Positions 53,891 to 63,500 of a DNA stretch of 64,000 bases are shown in pieces. The number at the start of each line of letters is the position of its first letter. The stretch's first letter is position 1. Source of the stretch: Verrucomicrobiia bacterium (GTDB lineage Bacteria; Verrucomicrobiota; Verrucomicrobiia; Verrucomicrobiales; Akkermansiaceae); contig JAUIGV010000009.1 in the NCBI GenBank assembly GCA_030432565.1, positions 62,001 to 126,000 of the forward strand. The letters are read 5' to 3'. Position numbers and translations under genes: made by a program. The notes beneath the pieces were generated by a model. The model was given only the letters and a program-made list of their open reading frames with translations, ran no database searches and had not been told where the DNA came from.

Positions 53891-55777
53891 CTACTTTGCT
53901 TCGAGATGAGGCAGGATTTTGTCGATGGCGGCTTCCGAGGTCATGCCATGTTTTGCACGGAGAATGTCGGGTTTTCCATGTTCAACAAATTCATCGGGCC
54001 AGCCGATTCGTTCGACGGGAGTGTCGATGACTTCATCGTGGAGAAGCTCGATAATCGAAAGTCCAAAACCATTGTAGAGAACGTGATCCTCAAAGGTGCA
54101 AACGACTTTGGAGTCGGCTGCAAGTTTGGTGATGGTGCGGGCGTCGAGAGGCTTAATCCAGCGGGGGTTGATGAGGGAGACGCTGTAGCCACTGGCTTCG
54201 AGCTTTTCCTTGGTTTCGAGGGCGAGCTCCATCATGGTCCCCAGAGGGATCAGGCAGACGTCGGTTCCTTCCTGGAGGACCTCTGCCTCACCGATGGTGA
54301 GGAGTTCGGGTTTCTCCTTGATGGTGGCACCTGGTCCGTTTCCCCTCGGGTAGCGGATGGCGATCGGGCCGTCCTCGTAGTTTGCCATGGTCCAAAGCAT
54401 GTCGATGAATTCATCTTCATCCTTTGGCTGCATGTGGACGAGGCCGGGCACATGGCGAAGATACCCAATGTCAAAAAGACCGTGGTGGGTCGGGCCATCA
54501 TCGCCTGAAAGCCCACCCCGATCCATGCACAAACGGACGGGAAGGTTCTGGAGGGCCATGTCATGAAGAATCATGTCATAGGCTCGTTGCATGAAGGTTG
54601 AGTAGATCGCAAGGAAAGGTTTGAGACCCTGTGTGGCGTGGCCGCACGCGAAGAGGGCGGCGTGTTCCTCTGCGATGCCGACGTCGAAATAGCGCTCTGG
54701 AATCTCGGCTTTAAACGTCTCCAGTTTTGTTCCGCCGGGCATGGCGGCGGTGATTGCCGTAATTGTTTGATCTTCTTTTGCGAAGTCGGTGACAGCGCGG
54801 CCAAAGAGTTCGGAAAAGGTGGGAGCTCCCGATGCGGTGGATCCATCTTCGACGTTGTAAGGCCCGAGACCGTGAAATTTCCCCGGCTTATCGAGAGCAG
54901 GCTGATAGCCGCGCCCTTTTTCGGTGATGATGTGAAGAATGACCGGCTCGTCCTGCTCCTTGAGATGTTCGAAGCTTTTGATCAGAGAAGGGAGATCGTG
55001 ACCGTCGATCGGTCCATAGTAGCGCATACCGAATTTCTCAAAGAGAACGTTGGGCATGATCATGTTTTTGGCATTGCGCTCAATCTTGTGGGCAAATTTC
55101 CGGGCGCCGGGTCCGGCCACTTTTTCAACAAGTGCCGCGGCCTTGGCTCGAATATCGTTGTAGGCCGGGTGCGTTTGGAGGGTGTTGAAATACTTGGCAA
55201 TTGCCCCGACGTTTTTGTCGATCGACCACTCATTGTCGTTGAGGACCACGATACAACGGTCCGTTGCCTCGGCGATGTTATTGAGAGCCTCAAGGGTTGG
55301 GCCACAGGTGAAAGCAGCATCACCAGCGACGGCCACGACATGATTGTCTTCACCCTTCAGATCTCTGGCTGACGCCATTCCGAGCGCGGCTGAAAGTGCG
55401 GTGCCGGCGTGCCCCGCACCATAACAGTCGTGCTCTGATTCCGTGCGGAGGAGGAAGCCATTGAGGCCCTCGTATTGCCTGATGCTGCCAATCTGCTTGG
55501 CACGCCCGGTGAGCATTTTGTGAACGTATCCCTGGTGCGAGACATCGAAGAGAAATTTATCCTCCGGCGAGTCAAAGACCCGGTGCATTGCGATCGTTAA
55601 CTCAACCACTCCAAGGTTAGGGCCCAAATGTCCTCCGGTATTTGATAGGGAATTAATCAGTGTTTCACGAATCTCTTCTGCAAGCGCAGGAAGTTTTTCC
55701 GCCTCGATCTTTTTGAGATCGTCCGGGCCTTGGATTGTGTCGAGAAGGGGTGTGCTAGAAGAGTCTGACATCGTCAT
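53891..55777 (-). CDS. dxs: 1-deoxy-D-xylulose-5-phosphate synthase
   Basis: 628 residues from the ATG at 55777 (a second at 55771 is possible). It overlaps the end of xseB by about 23 bp. 'SNTGGHLGPNLGVVELTIAM', 'GYVHKMLTGR', 'GHAGTALSAALGMA' and 'GDAAFTCGPTLEALNN' make up the thiamine-diphosphate domain; the last has Ala where most Dxs have Gly. 'PIDGHDLPSLI', 'GIAEEHAALFACGHA' and 'DRGGLSGDDGPTHHG' are further Dxs blocks. The enzyme joins pyruvate and glyceraldehyde-3-phosphate at the start of the MEP isoprenoid pathway. It is the last gene of the long minus-strand array. Confidence 0.95.
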   Translation of the reverse strand: MTMSDSSSTPLLDTIQGPDDLKKIEAEKLPALAEEIRETLINSLSNTGGHLGPNLGVVELTIAMHRVFDSPEDKFLFDVSHQGYVHKMLTGRAKQIGSIRQYEGLNGFLLRTESEHDCYGAGHAGTALSAALGMASARDLKGEDNHVVAVAGDAAFTCGPTLEALNNIAEATDRCIVVLNDNEWSIDKNVGAIAKYFNTLQTHPAYNDIRAKAAALVEKVAGPGARKFAHKIERNAKNMIMPNVLFEKFGMRYYGPIDGHDLPSLIKSFEHLKEQDEPVILHIITEKGRGYQPALDKPGKFHGLGPYNVEDGSTASGAPTFSELFGRAVTDFAKEDQTITAITAAMPGGTKLETFKAEIPERYFDVGIAEEHAALFACGHATQGLKPFLAIYSTFMQRAYDMILHDMALQNLPVRLCMDRGGLSGDDGPTHHGLFDIGYLRHVPGLVHMQPKDEDEFIDMLWTMANYEDGPIAIRYPRGNGPGATIKEKPELLTIGEAEVLQEGTDVCLIPLGTMMELALETKEKLEASGYSVSLINPRWIKPLDARTITKLAADSKVVCTFEDHVLYNGFGLSIIELLHDEVIDTPVERIGWPDEFVEHGKPDILRAKHGMTSEAAIDKILPHLEAK

Positions 55778-56054
55778 CGAGTGTGTCGGAAGGTTCCTCG
55801 GAGGATTCCTCTGAATCCTCGTCGTTTTCTTCCGTCTGAATATTTGCCTCAATGAGGTTGAGGCGTTTCCTTGCGGAAAGTAAAGTCTTTTGGCAATAGC
55901 TCAAGAGAGCTTGGCCTCTTTCGAAGTCTTCGAGCAATTTTGCAAGCGACGAGGGTTCGTCTTCAAGTCGTCTGGTGATTTCTTCCAGCTCGTCTGCGGC
56001 CTCCTCGAAGGAGCCGGTGACACGTTTAGCGGAGGTTTTTTTCTTGGCAGCCAT
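55755..56054 (-). CDS. xseB: Exodeoxyribonuclease VII small subunit
   Basis: 99 residues, slightly longer than usual because of an acidic tail (EENDEDSEESSEE). 'SFEEAADELEEITRRLEDEPSSLAKLLEDFERG' is the hallmark XseB helix pair (the 'LEEI...LE...L...LE.FE.G' pattern), followed by 'YCQKTLLSARKRLNLIE'. It pairs with XseA to degrade single-stranded DNA; xseA is not in the window. Overlap with dxs implies translational coupling. Confidence 0.92.
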   Translation of the reverse strand: MAAKKKTSAKRVTGSFEEAADELEEITRRLEDEPSSLAKLLEDFERGQALLSYCQKTLLSARKRLNLIEANIQTEENDEDSEESSEEPSDTLDDDVRLF

Positions 56055-56078
56055 TTACTGTGACGGATTGCGTCCGGG

Positions 56079-57902
56079 TTACCTGGTGAAAAGGCGCTGC
56101 TTGGAGTAGAAATAAATCCTGTTTTGGAAGATGTCGTTGACTTCCGGATATTTGGACATCACCTGGGAAAGGCCACTGGTCATCATTGGCAGACCTCCTG
56201 CCCGAAGTGCTCCTTTTGTTGCGCCGCGGGCCGGGCCGTCCAGCATTAGGGGGGAAAAGTCGTCCCGTAAGCCGAAGGGGGTCGGGCTGTAAAGAACGTT
56301 CTCCTGAAACGACATGGGGGTGATAACGATGCCCGCAACCGAGAGTTCCTGATCTTCTACGAGAAGCTCAAGGTCTTCGAATTCTTCGATTTTTCTTGGA
56401 AGCCAAACCGAGATCCGATCTGCATACCAGGCAACCGCCCACGGTTGATCCGAGAAGATGATCTCGTTCTCCGTGGTGGCATCATGAAGAGTCTTGCTAA
56501 AGACCGGAGGCCAATAGGGGGGCCAGACGGCCTTGGCCCGGTCCTGCGTTGCGATGGCCCGGGTCAGGCCCCGCGGAATCGTCAAGATCAAGGGGCCCGC
56601 ACTGATGAGAACGACGATGACGAAGTGGCCATATCGCATCAGGGCACTCCCGGCCGGCAGATCGATCCGTGCCCATAGGATAGAGACGAATGCCAAACCA
56701 TAGGCGGTCATGACCGGAGTGAAAAGGACGTGGAGTTGGTTCGCATCGAGCGCGCTGTAAGAAAGTCCAAAAATAGCCATTCCCAGAGCTCCCATAATCC
56801 ACATCAGAAGAACAATCCAACGGAACTTGGCGATGGCTTCGCGTTTGAATGGGTGGAGAAGTGCGAAGAAGAAGAGCGGTGCCACCAGGATGGAGCCGAG
56901 GTTATTATAAAGTTCATTGACCTGACGCAGCATGTTGGCAGCGGTGTTAATCAGGAAAGAATTAAGATTGTAGACGATTTGGTAGGTTTGCTCGCCCGGA
57001 TCGCTGGTCCGCATGATTCCTGCCTCTGATTCACTGAGTCCTCCATAGAGAGTCAAAAATGCGGTACCTCCGGGATTTCCGGTCCACTCCATGTTTTTGC
57101 CGATGAAGTAGAGGCTAAAGACAAGAAGCACTCCGAGAATCATAAAGCCGGAAATCCCCTTGGGACGGAAAAAGAAGGCGGCATAAATGACGAAGCCCAA
57201 GGTGATCCAGATGGTCAGCCAGTGGGAAAGAGCCAGCAGTGAAAGAAAGACCGCGGCAGTTAGGACGGAGCCGATGGCGACACGATTCTCAATCGAGGCC
57301 TCCAACGCCCGGTAAATGAAGAAAAGCGCGCAGGAAAAAAGCAGGAGCATGAGCATCTGGGGCAGCCCGGTCTGGGTGAACTGCCACATCAGGTCGCTGA
57401 GAATCATGAGGAGAGCGGTGACCCCTGCGATTTTGACGTCGAAAATCCGCGAGATAAGCAGGTAATTGATACCTACGGCAATGAGGAAAAGGATGACCGA
57501 GACGGCCGAGATCACGCGATCGAGGGCGTAAACCGTGTTCTTGTCCTCCTTCATTTGGAATTTTTCGAAGTCATCTCCTCCGACGGCTTTCAAGACAGCC
57601 CCGTAAACGTAAGGGTTAAGGGGAGAATGGTAGGTGTCATGAAAAGCACTGAGGTCAATTTCCTCCTTTTCGTTTTTTTCCGCCTGCCAAACTGCAGCGG
57701 GACGGATGACCTTTGTGGTTGAGTTGTTGCCCCGGGCAATTTCACGGCCAATTTGAGCCTGTTCGATTCCCTTGGCCGAGGTGAGACCTTTGAACGTCAG
57801 GATCAGATAAAAGAATACCAATCCAAAAAGGAGAACAAAGAAGAGGAGGCGACGAATCAGCACGGCGCTGTCGAAGCCGCCGACTTTATTGGAACTAGTC
57901 AT
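56079..57902 (-). CDS. Large multi-spanning membrane protein (possible GT39/PMT-like glycosyltransferase)
   Basis: 607 residues with about 10-12 hydrophobic helices. The first loop holds 'DTYHSPLNPYVYGAVLKAVGG' (a 'D.yhsP' pattern seen in GT-C enzymes), helices then run to about 450, and a soluble domain of about 150 residues follows. The layout suggests a lipid-linked-sugar glycosyltransferase of the GT39/PMT type, but sequence support is weak. It overlaps the response-regulator gene by 4 bp (ATGA) and lies 24 bp before xseB. Alternative: an uncharacterised membrane protein. Confidence 0.6.
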   Translation of the reverse strand: MTSSNKVGGFDSAVLIRRLLFFVLLFGLVFFYLILTFKGLTSAKGIEQAQIGREIARGNNSTTKVIRPAAVWQAEKNEKEEIDLSAFHDTYHSPLNPYVYGAVLKAVGGDDFEKFQMKEDKNTVYALDRVISAVSVILFLIAVGINYLLISRIFDVKIAGVTALLMILSDLMWQFTQTGLPQMLMLLLFSCALFFIYRALEASIENRVAIGSVLTAAVFLSLLALSHWLTIWITLGFVIYAAFFFRPKGISGFMILGVLLVFSLYFIGKNMEWTGNPGGTAFLTLYGGLSESEAGIMRTSDPGEQTYQIVYNLNSFLINTAANMLRQVNELYNNLGSILVAPLFFFALLHPFKREAIAKFRWIVLLMWIMGALGMAIFGLSYSALDANQLHVLFTPVMTAYGLAFVSILWARIDLPAGSALMRYGHFVIVVLISAGPLILTIPRGLTRAIATQDRAKAVWPPYWPPVFSKTLHDATTENEIIFSDQPWAVAWYADRISVWLPRKIEEFEDLELLVEDQELSVAGIVITPMSFQENVLYSPTPFGLRDDFSPLMLDGPARGATKGALRAGGLPMMTSGLSQVMSKYPEVNDIFQNRIYFYSKQRLFTR

Positions 57903-59299
57903 GATGTGTGTGGATCAATAAGCGTAACGTCGCGAAGTTTTCGTTGAAGGGTGCGCCGGCTGACTCCAAGTAGTTCTGCGGCTTTCGTCCGATTTCCGTC
58001 CGTGACCCGCAGTGCGCCTTGAATGGCCCGTTGCTCGAGGGCATGCAAGTTGAATTCCTCCTTGGGAGCAAGGGTGTTTTTTAGGGAAGATGATTCGAAG
58101 TGGTGCCCGCCTCCTGTCACGAAGTCCGGGAGGTGCTGAATATCGAGGACATCCTGGTTCGACATCACCACGGCATGTTCGATGGCTGTCCGCAGTTCAC
58201 GAACATTTCCAGGCCAGTTGTAGCCCAGCAGGCAGGTCATTGCGGCCTCCGTGAGGGGTTTCTCAGGGCGACCGTTTTCACGGGCAAATTCCGATAGAAA
58301 CGAATTTGCGAGCAGAACGACGTCCTCTTTTCGCTCACGGAGGGGCGGCATGATGATGCCCAAAACATTAAGTCGAAAGTAAAGATCCTCGCGGAAGGTC
58401 CCTTCCTCAACCATCTCTGCCAGCCGACGGTTGGTCGCAGCAATGACGCGCACATCGACCTTAATCGGGGAGTTTGAGCCAACCCGCTCGATGGTTCGTT
58501 CGGAAAGTGCCCGGAGCAGTTTGACCTGGGTTTGAGCGTCGATTTCTCCGATTTCATCCAGGAAGAGAGTCCCGCCGTGAGCTTGTTCAAATCTTCCCAC
58601 CCGGCGTTGCGAGGCTCCCGTGAAGGAACCCTTTTCGTGACCAAATAGTTCGCTTTCAAGAAGCTGGGACGAAAGGGCGGCGCAATTTACAGCCACAAAT
58701 TTTTCCCCCGGGCGCCCGGAAAGGTCGTGGAGGGTGTGTGCGACCACTTCCTTGCCTGTTCCGGATTCTCCCTCGATGAGGACGGTTGCACGGGTCGGAG
58801 CGATTTGTTCGATCTTGGCGGCAACTTTGGCCATTTGGGGGGATCGTCCAATCAGGCGCCCAAGACCATGGGATGCTCGGGCCTTGCTTTCCTTGAGAGT
58901 TTCATTTTCGGCGACCAGCTTGACGTTTTCCTTTTCCAGCGTTCGGTTGCGAACAGCGCGCTTCAAGAGGAGCTCCACTTCATCGAGATTCAGGGGCTTG
59001 GTCACAAAGTGCCAGGCTCCCCGCCGCATCGCTTCCACTGCAGTGTCGACCGATCCATAGGCGGTCATCATGAGCGAGACCGGCGGATGGGGAAGGGCCA
59101 GGGCGGTGTCGAGCACCTCCATCCCGGAATCTGCGCCGAGACGAAGATCTGTGAGGAGGAGGTCAACGTCTTCGGAATTGAGCACCTGGGTGGCTTGTTT
59201 GAGATCAGCGGCGACGTAGCAGTCAAAGCTATCCTCGAGAGCCATTCTTAGCGCATCGCGTGTCGCTTTTTCATCGTCAACAATCAGGAGAGTCTTCAC
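57899..59299 (-). CDS. NtrC-type sigma-54-dependent response regulator
   Basis: 466 residues from a GTG at 59299; the frame continues upstream only as the shadow of the kinase gene. Receiver domain about 2-120 with D51 in 'LLLTDLRLG' and 'MMTAYGS' near 82. AAA+ domain about 145-375: Walker A 'GESGTGKE', 'ELFGHEKGSFTGA', 'GGTLFLDEIGEI', 'REDLYFRLNVL'. The sigma-54 contact loop reads GSFTGA instead of the usual GAFTGA. A Fis-type helix-turn-helix ends the protein ('GNRTKAAELLGVSRRTLQRKL'). It should activate sigma-54 promoters once phosphorylated by the kinase encoded 10 bp upstream. Targets unknown; the flanking envelope genes are candidates. Confidence 0.92.
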   Translation of the reverse strand: MKTLLIVDDEKATRDALRMALEDSFDCYVAADLKQATQVLNSEDVDLLLTDLRLGADSGMEVLDTALALPHPPVSLMMTAYGSVDTAVEAMRRGAWHFVTKPLNLDEVELLLKRAVRNRTLEKENVKLVAENETLKESKARASHGLGRLIGRSPQMAKVAAKIEQIAPTRATVLIEGESGTGKEVVAHTLHDLSGRPGEKFVAVNCAALSSQLLESELFGHEKGSFTGASQRRVGRFEQAHGGTLFLDEIGEIDAQTQVKLLRALSERTIERVGSNSPIKVDVRVIAATNRRLAEMVEEGTFREDLYFRLNVLGIIMPPLRERKEDVVLLANSFLSEFARENGRPEKPLTEAAMTCLLGYNWPGNVRELRTAIEHAVVMSNQDVLDIQHLPDFVTGGGHHFESSSLKNTLAPKEEFNLHALEQRAIQGALRVTDGNRTKAAELLGVSRRTLQRKLRDVTLIDPHTS

Positions 59300-59309
59300 A
59301 AAAAAAATT

Positions 59310-60497
59310 CTACACTTCAATGGGGGCCGTGTTTTCCAGCAGACGAACCTGTTTGTCGGTTCGCGGGAAGTAAAGCGTGACCTTGGTGCCGACCTCCTCC
59401 TCGCTTTCGACTTCCAGTTCTCCGCCATGTTCACGGAGGATGCGACGAACGATAAGCATCCCGAGTCCGGTTCCGTTGGTTTTGGTGGTGCGGAAGGGCT
59501 CGAACATCGCGCCCATCGCTTCCGGCGAAATACCGCTGCCATTGTCCGAGATGGAAAGGCACACCTCGTAGTCGGTAACCTTGCTGTGAATCCAGATTTC
59601 GCCCGAACCCTGCTCGACGGCCTGGTAGGCATTGCGAATGACGTTATAGAGCGCTTGTTTAATTTGAGTGGGATCGAGTTCAAGAGAGGGCAGATCTTCT
59701 GCCAAATCGAGTTTCACCGGGATCTTACGGCTCTCGAGTTCGGGACTGAGCGCCTGGAGGCTTTCCTCAAGCAATTGGTGGAGGTTCGTGGTTTCCCGCT
59801 CGGGCTTGGTGGGGCGCATGGCCTGGAGAAACTGCTTCAAAATGGTGTCGAGACGGCCGATTTCAGTGCGGGCCGTGCCCAGGTGCTTTTGAAGCGGCTT
59901 TTTGTCACCTTCGGGAAGATCCCGGATACGGCGCTCGAGCAGTTGGAGGTGGAGTGAAAGGGAATTGAGAGGGTTTCCGATTTCATGGGCCACACCGGCG
60001 GCCAGCAGGGTGAGAGCGTTGAGCTTTTCGGACTCCATTTCCTTTTCCGCCTCTTCGCGGGACCGGGTGACATCCCGAACCAACATGACGTGCCCAAGGT
60101 CGGCTTCACCTTCTTCGGCGACCGGGGAGAGGTAGAAGTTCAAGTAGCGGTTTTCCGGGTAGAAGACCTCGAGATCACGGCTCACCGTGCGGCGGTTGGA
60201 CTGCATCAGGTTGCTCCAGTCAACGCCGCGGACGACTTCGTCCAAAGGTTTGCCTTGGGCGAGTTCGGGCGTGGTTCCGAAAAAACGACAACCGGCATGG
60301 TTGATGAAGCTGATTCCGCCCGCGGTATCGAGCAGGAGGACGCCCTCTTGGAGGGCTTCGAAGACCTTTTGGAGGAAACCTTTTTCGCGAACCAATCTGG
60401 AAAGAAGCGCCTGTACTTCCTCCGGCTCGATCTGATCAAGCCGGGAGAGAATCTTGTCGAGGACCGCAGATTTCAAAGCTGCGACAGATTGGCACAA
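59310..60497 (-). CDS. NtrB-like soluble PAS sensor histidine kinase
   Basis: 395 residues. The only start in the usable stretch after an upstream stop is a TTG at 60497 (a second TTG at 60476), so initiation is weak or unusual. A PAS domain spans about 45-140 ('VLLLDTAGGISFINHAGC'). The dimerisation motif 'LAAGVAHEIGNPLNSL' gives phospho-acceptor H171. The ATPase part has 'NVIRNAYQAVE', 'DNGSGISP' and 'GTGLGML'. No membrane helix, so it senses a cytoplasmic signal. It lies 26 bp downstream of the CotH gene and 10 bp upstream of its regulator. Confidence 0.9.
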   Translation of the reverse strand: MCQSVAALKSAVLDKILSRLDQIEPEEVQALLSRLVREKGFLQKVFEALQEGVLLLDTAGGISFINHAGCRFFGTTPELAQGKPLDEVVRGVDWSNLMQSNRRTVSRDLEVFYPENRYLNFYLSPVAEEGEADLGHVMLVRDVTRSREEAEKEMESEKLNALTLLAAGVAHEIGNPLNSLSLHLQLLERRIRDLPEGDKKPLQKHLGTARTEIGRLDTILKQFLQAMRPTKPERETTNLHQLLEESLQALSPELESRKIPVKLDLAEDLPSLELDPTQIKQALYNVIRNAYQAVEQGSGEIWIHSKVTDYEVCLSISDNGSGISPEAMGAMFEPFRTTKTNGTGLGMLIVRRILREHGGELEVESEEEVGTKVTLYFPRTDKQVRLLENTAPIEV

Positions 60498-60523
60498 TCC
60501 AATGGCCGATGCAATCCCCGCAC

Positions 60524-63500
60524 TTACTCTATCATTGTCGCTTTAATCCGGGCGAAGACGCGTTGACCAAGTCCGGATGGCAGGCCCCAGCGAAGCTTTG
60601 AACCGGGAAGGCCCGAACTACCAATACCAGTGTCTGTTTGGTCGAGAAAGGTCAGACCTTCCGAACTCCAGTTCTCAAGATCTGTCGAATATTCCACCAC
60701 AAAAGTGGCTGAGTCGGCGCCGTGTAACCGCTGGTGTTCGAAAATCAGTTGGCCATTCGTAACTGTCAGGACAGGCGGCTCTTCCGATCCCGTGACAGCG
60801 TAAAGAAGGTCTTCGGGGGACTGAATATCAAGGGGGAACGAATCTTCGAAGAGGGGGGATCCTCCGATTTCCAAGCTGGTTCGCCAGTTTTGGGGAAGTG
60901 ATGGATCGGGGTTGCTACGAGCTGAGGCCAGGGTGAGTGAATAGCCGGATCCGTCGGCCACCGAAGGCCATGGGCTTTTGTCGTTGAAACGCAAGGATTG
61001 GATCACGATGCCGTCGGAACCAGCGAGGGTGATTCGCTCTCCGTTGTTTGCGAGCCTTGAGGTGTAGACACCACCGATTGGGAAGTCATTGCCGTAGACT
61101 GCTTCGAAGGCGGCCGGATCCGAAACCAGGACGATTTGCTGGGAGGCAGGCAAAGTTGCCGAGTCATCGAAGGTGAAAGTGATCCCCTCGGTAAACGAAA
61201 CTCCGGCAAGGCTGATGGTTTGGTCGGAAATGTTCATCAGTTCGATAAACTCGGAGTCGCCTCCTTGCTCATCACTGGGGTTGTAGTGGATCTCGGAAAT
61301 GACGAGATTTGAGGAGGATGCCGGTTGGTCGCCGATGAATACCGCTTCGTTGAGTGCGCTCCACTCATCTTCGTTGAGCACACGTGCCTTAATTTGTTGG
61401 GTCCCGTTGATGGGGATGGTCGCGGTGCGATTGTTGCTTTCATAGCTGAGTTTAAGGTCAAAGACCATATCACTGCTGCCAGCCGATCGGTTGTGCAGCT
61501 CCACGGTGATTAGGTTCTCCCCCTCGGACAGCAGGGCTCCATCAAAACTGAAGGTATCAAAAACGCCTTCGTTGCCGTCGGAGGTTGAGAGCGTTTCAGG
61601 TGTGATCACGCCGTCCGGCATATTGTCCCGCAAAACTTCGTTGCCATTCACATAAACGACCGCGCCACCGTCGGCATGAAGGTCGATAAATCCGGTGCTG
61701 ATTGAATCTGGGTTAGAGATTTCAAAGGTCTTCCGAAAATAGACGGTGACCTTTCGCGGAATGCTGGAATTGACAGGGGTCGCGACCGTGGTGTTGGTGA
61801 TGTTTCCAAAACCGAGGGGGGCCGGGCCTTCCCCCCAGGTCGTGTCGTCAAACTGTGAGTTTTGCCAATCGCTGCCATTGTCAGATCCCGAGTCGTCATA
61901 CTTCCACGATGAGCCGGCCGGAAAGACCAAGGTGTTGGCTTCGACCAGTTGTGCCGTCGGGTTGATCCCGCCCCCTTCCAGACGTGGGTCCGTCCCATCC
62001 GTGGTGTAGTAGAGATCACCATCGGTATGAGTGATGAGCAGTGGAAAGTCGGAGGGAATCTCTCCGCCGTTCTGATTGAATTCAGGAGCAGCAGTATCCG
62101 GAAGAAAGCCAGCTGAACGCATTTGTCCCAGCACGATATCGGTGCGTGATACCGCATTGACATCGACAATCCAATCGACATAAGTCTGGAATAAGGCGGG
62201 AGTGTAAAGTTGCTGCGCTTTGGTGCCCCATCTGGCTGACTCGGGAATAATCGTTCTGGATACTCTTTCCGCCAATTCGGTGATGTCCGATTGAACCCTT
62301 TCTTGGGTGAGCATTCCACCATTGTAGAAATGCTTTTGGACGCGATCGGCAACCCGGGTTTTGAATTCCGGAAGCCTGATGAGGGTGCTCCACATGTTGC
62401 CGGGACCACCGTTGTCTGTGGTATTTGCGGGCGAGGGGGTCGTCGAATTCCCGCCGCGACGAATGAGAAAGTCATTGTCCCACATGAAGAAGTTGAACTT
62501 TCCTCCGTCCACCCGCCTGCGTCCCGCGACCCAGTTGTGTTGAGGATACCAATCGTGGTCATTTCCTCCGTAGAAGTTGAGGAGCATGTAGTCGATGTAG
62601 CTATCGATGTTCATGTAGTCCTTCACGACTTCATAATTGTTCCTGTTCGCATTGAGAAAATTCCAGGCCGTGCCTTCGCCTTGGGAAACGAAGATGCCGC
62701 TGCGGCCCTTCATAATGTCATATTCCTCCTCTTCCCCGCCGAGATGGGTTGCCATGAAATCGGCGTTGGGTCTCTCCATGAGGTGATGCTGGCCGTAGTA
62801 AGTGCCGTTTAAATAGACGTGAACAAATTTACCTCTCATGGAAAGATGGCCGGCTTCGAGCTGGCGATCAAAGAAGTAACGATTGCGAAAATAAACTCCC
62901 CGTGAATGAGAGTAATTGGTCGCGAAGAGGGAATCGTGACTTCCGTTTCGCAGAAGGATTTGATCAAAGCTTTCAACGGCGGTATCGCCCCCGTAGGGAG
63001 TGTCGCTGAATAGGTCGAATTTCAGCTTTTTCTTGCCATAGATTTCCTTGAAGCTGATGCGAAGCGCGTGCTTGTCATAAACGGTGTATTGCCCGCCAAA
63101 ACGTTCGGCTCCGGCGTCGAGCTGGAAGCCGTCGCGTCCATCCGGGAAGATCATCTCGATGGAGACCGGAATCTCCGGAGGGCTCATAATGGGCTGGGTT
63201 GGGATTGCTTCCTGGGTGACCAATGAAATTGTAGGAATCTCAAGAAGGGCATCGCGCATTTGCGGTCCCCAAACCGGGTGTTCGGTCACTGAAGTGGCCA
63301 TGGCCGGATTGCTGATGACCTCATCAAGGAAAAAGTAGGACTGGGTATCGGTGTTGGTCTTTTGAAATCCGGGTTTGGCAGCGTAGGCACGTACGATTGT
63401 GGTGGTGCCAACCTCCAATGAGAGAACGGGCGGACTGTTCGGATCCGGAGCGTCAACAGACGGGCTGGTCGGACCGGGATCCGATCCATCAGTGGTGTAG

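Noticed and set aside
59300-59683. Upstream extension of the response-regulator frame
   Set aside because: It overlaps the kinase gene out of frame and contains no receiver-domain sequence; the GTG at 59299 fits the family start.
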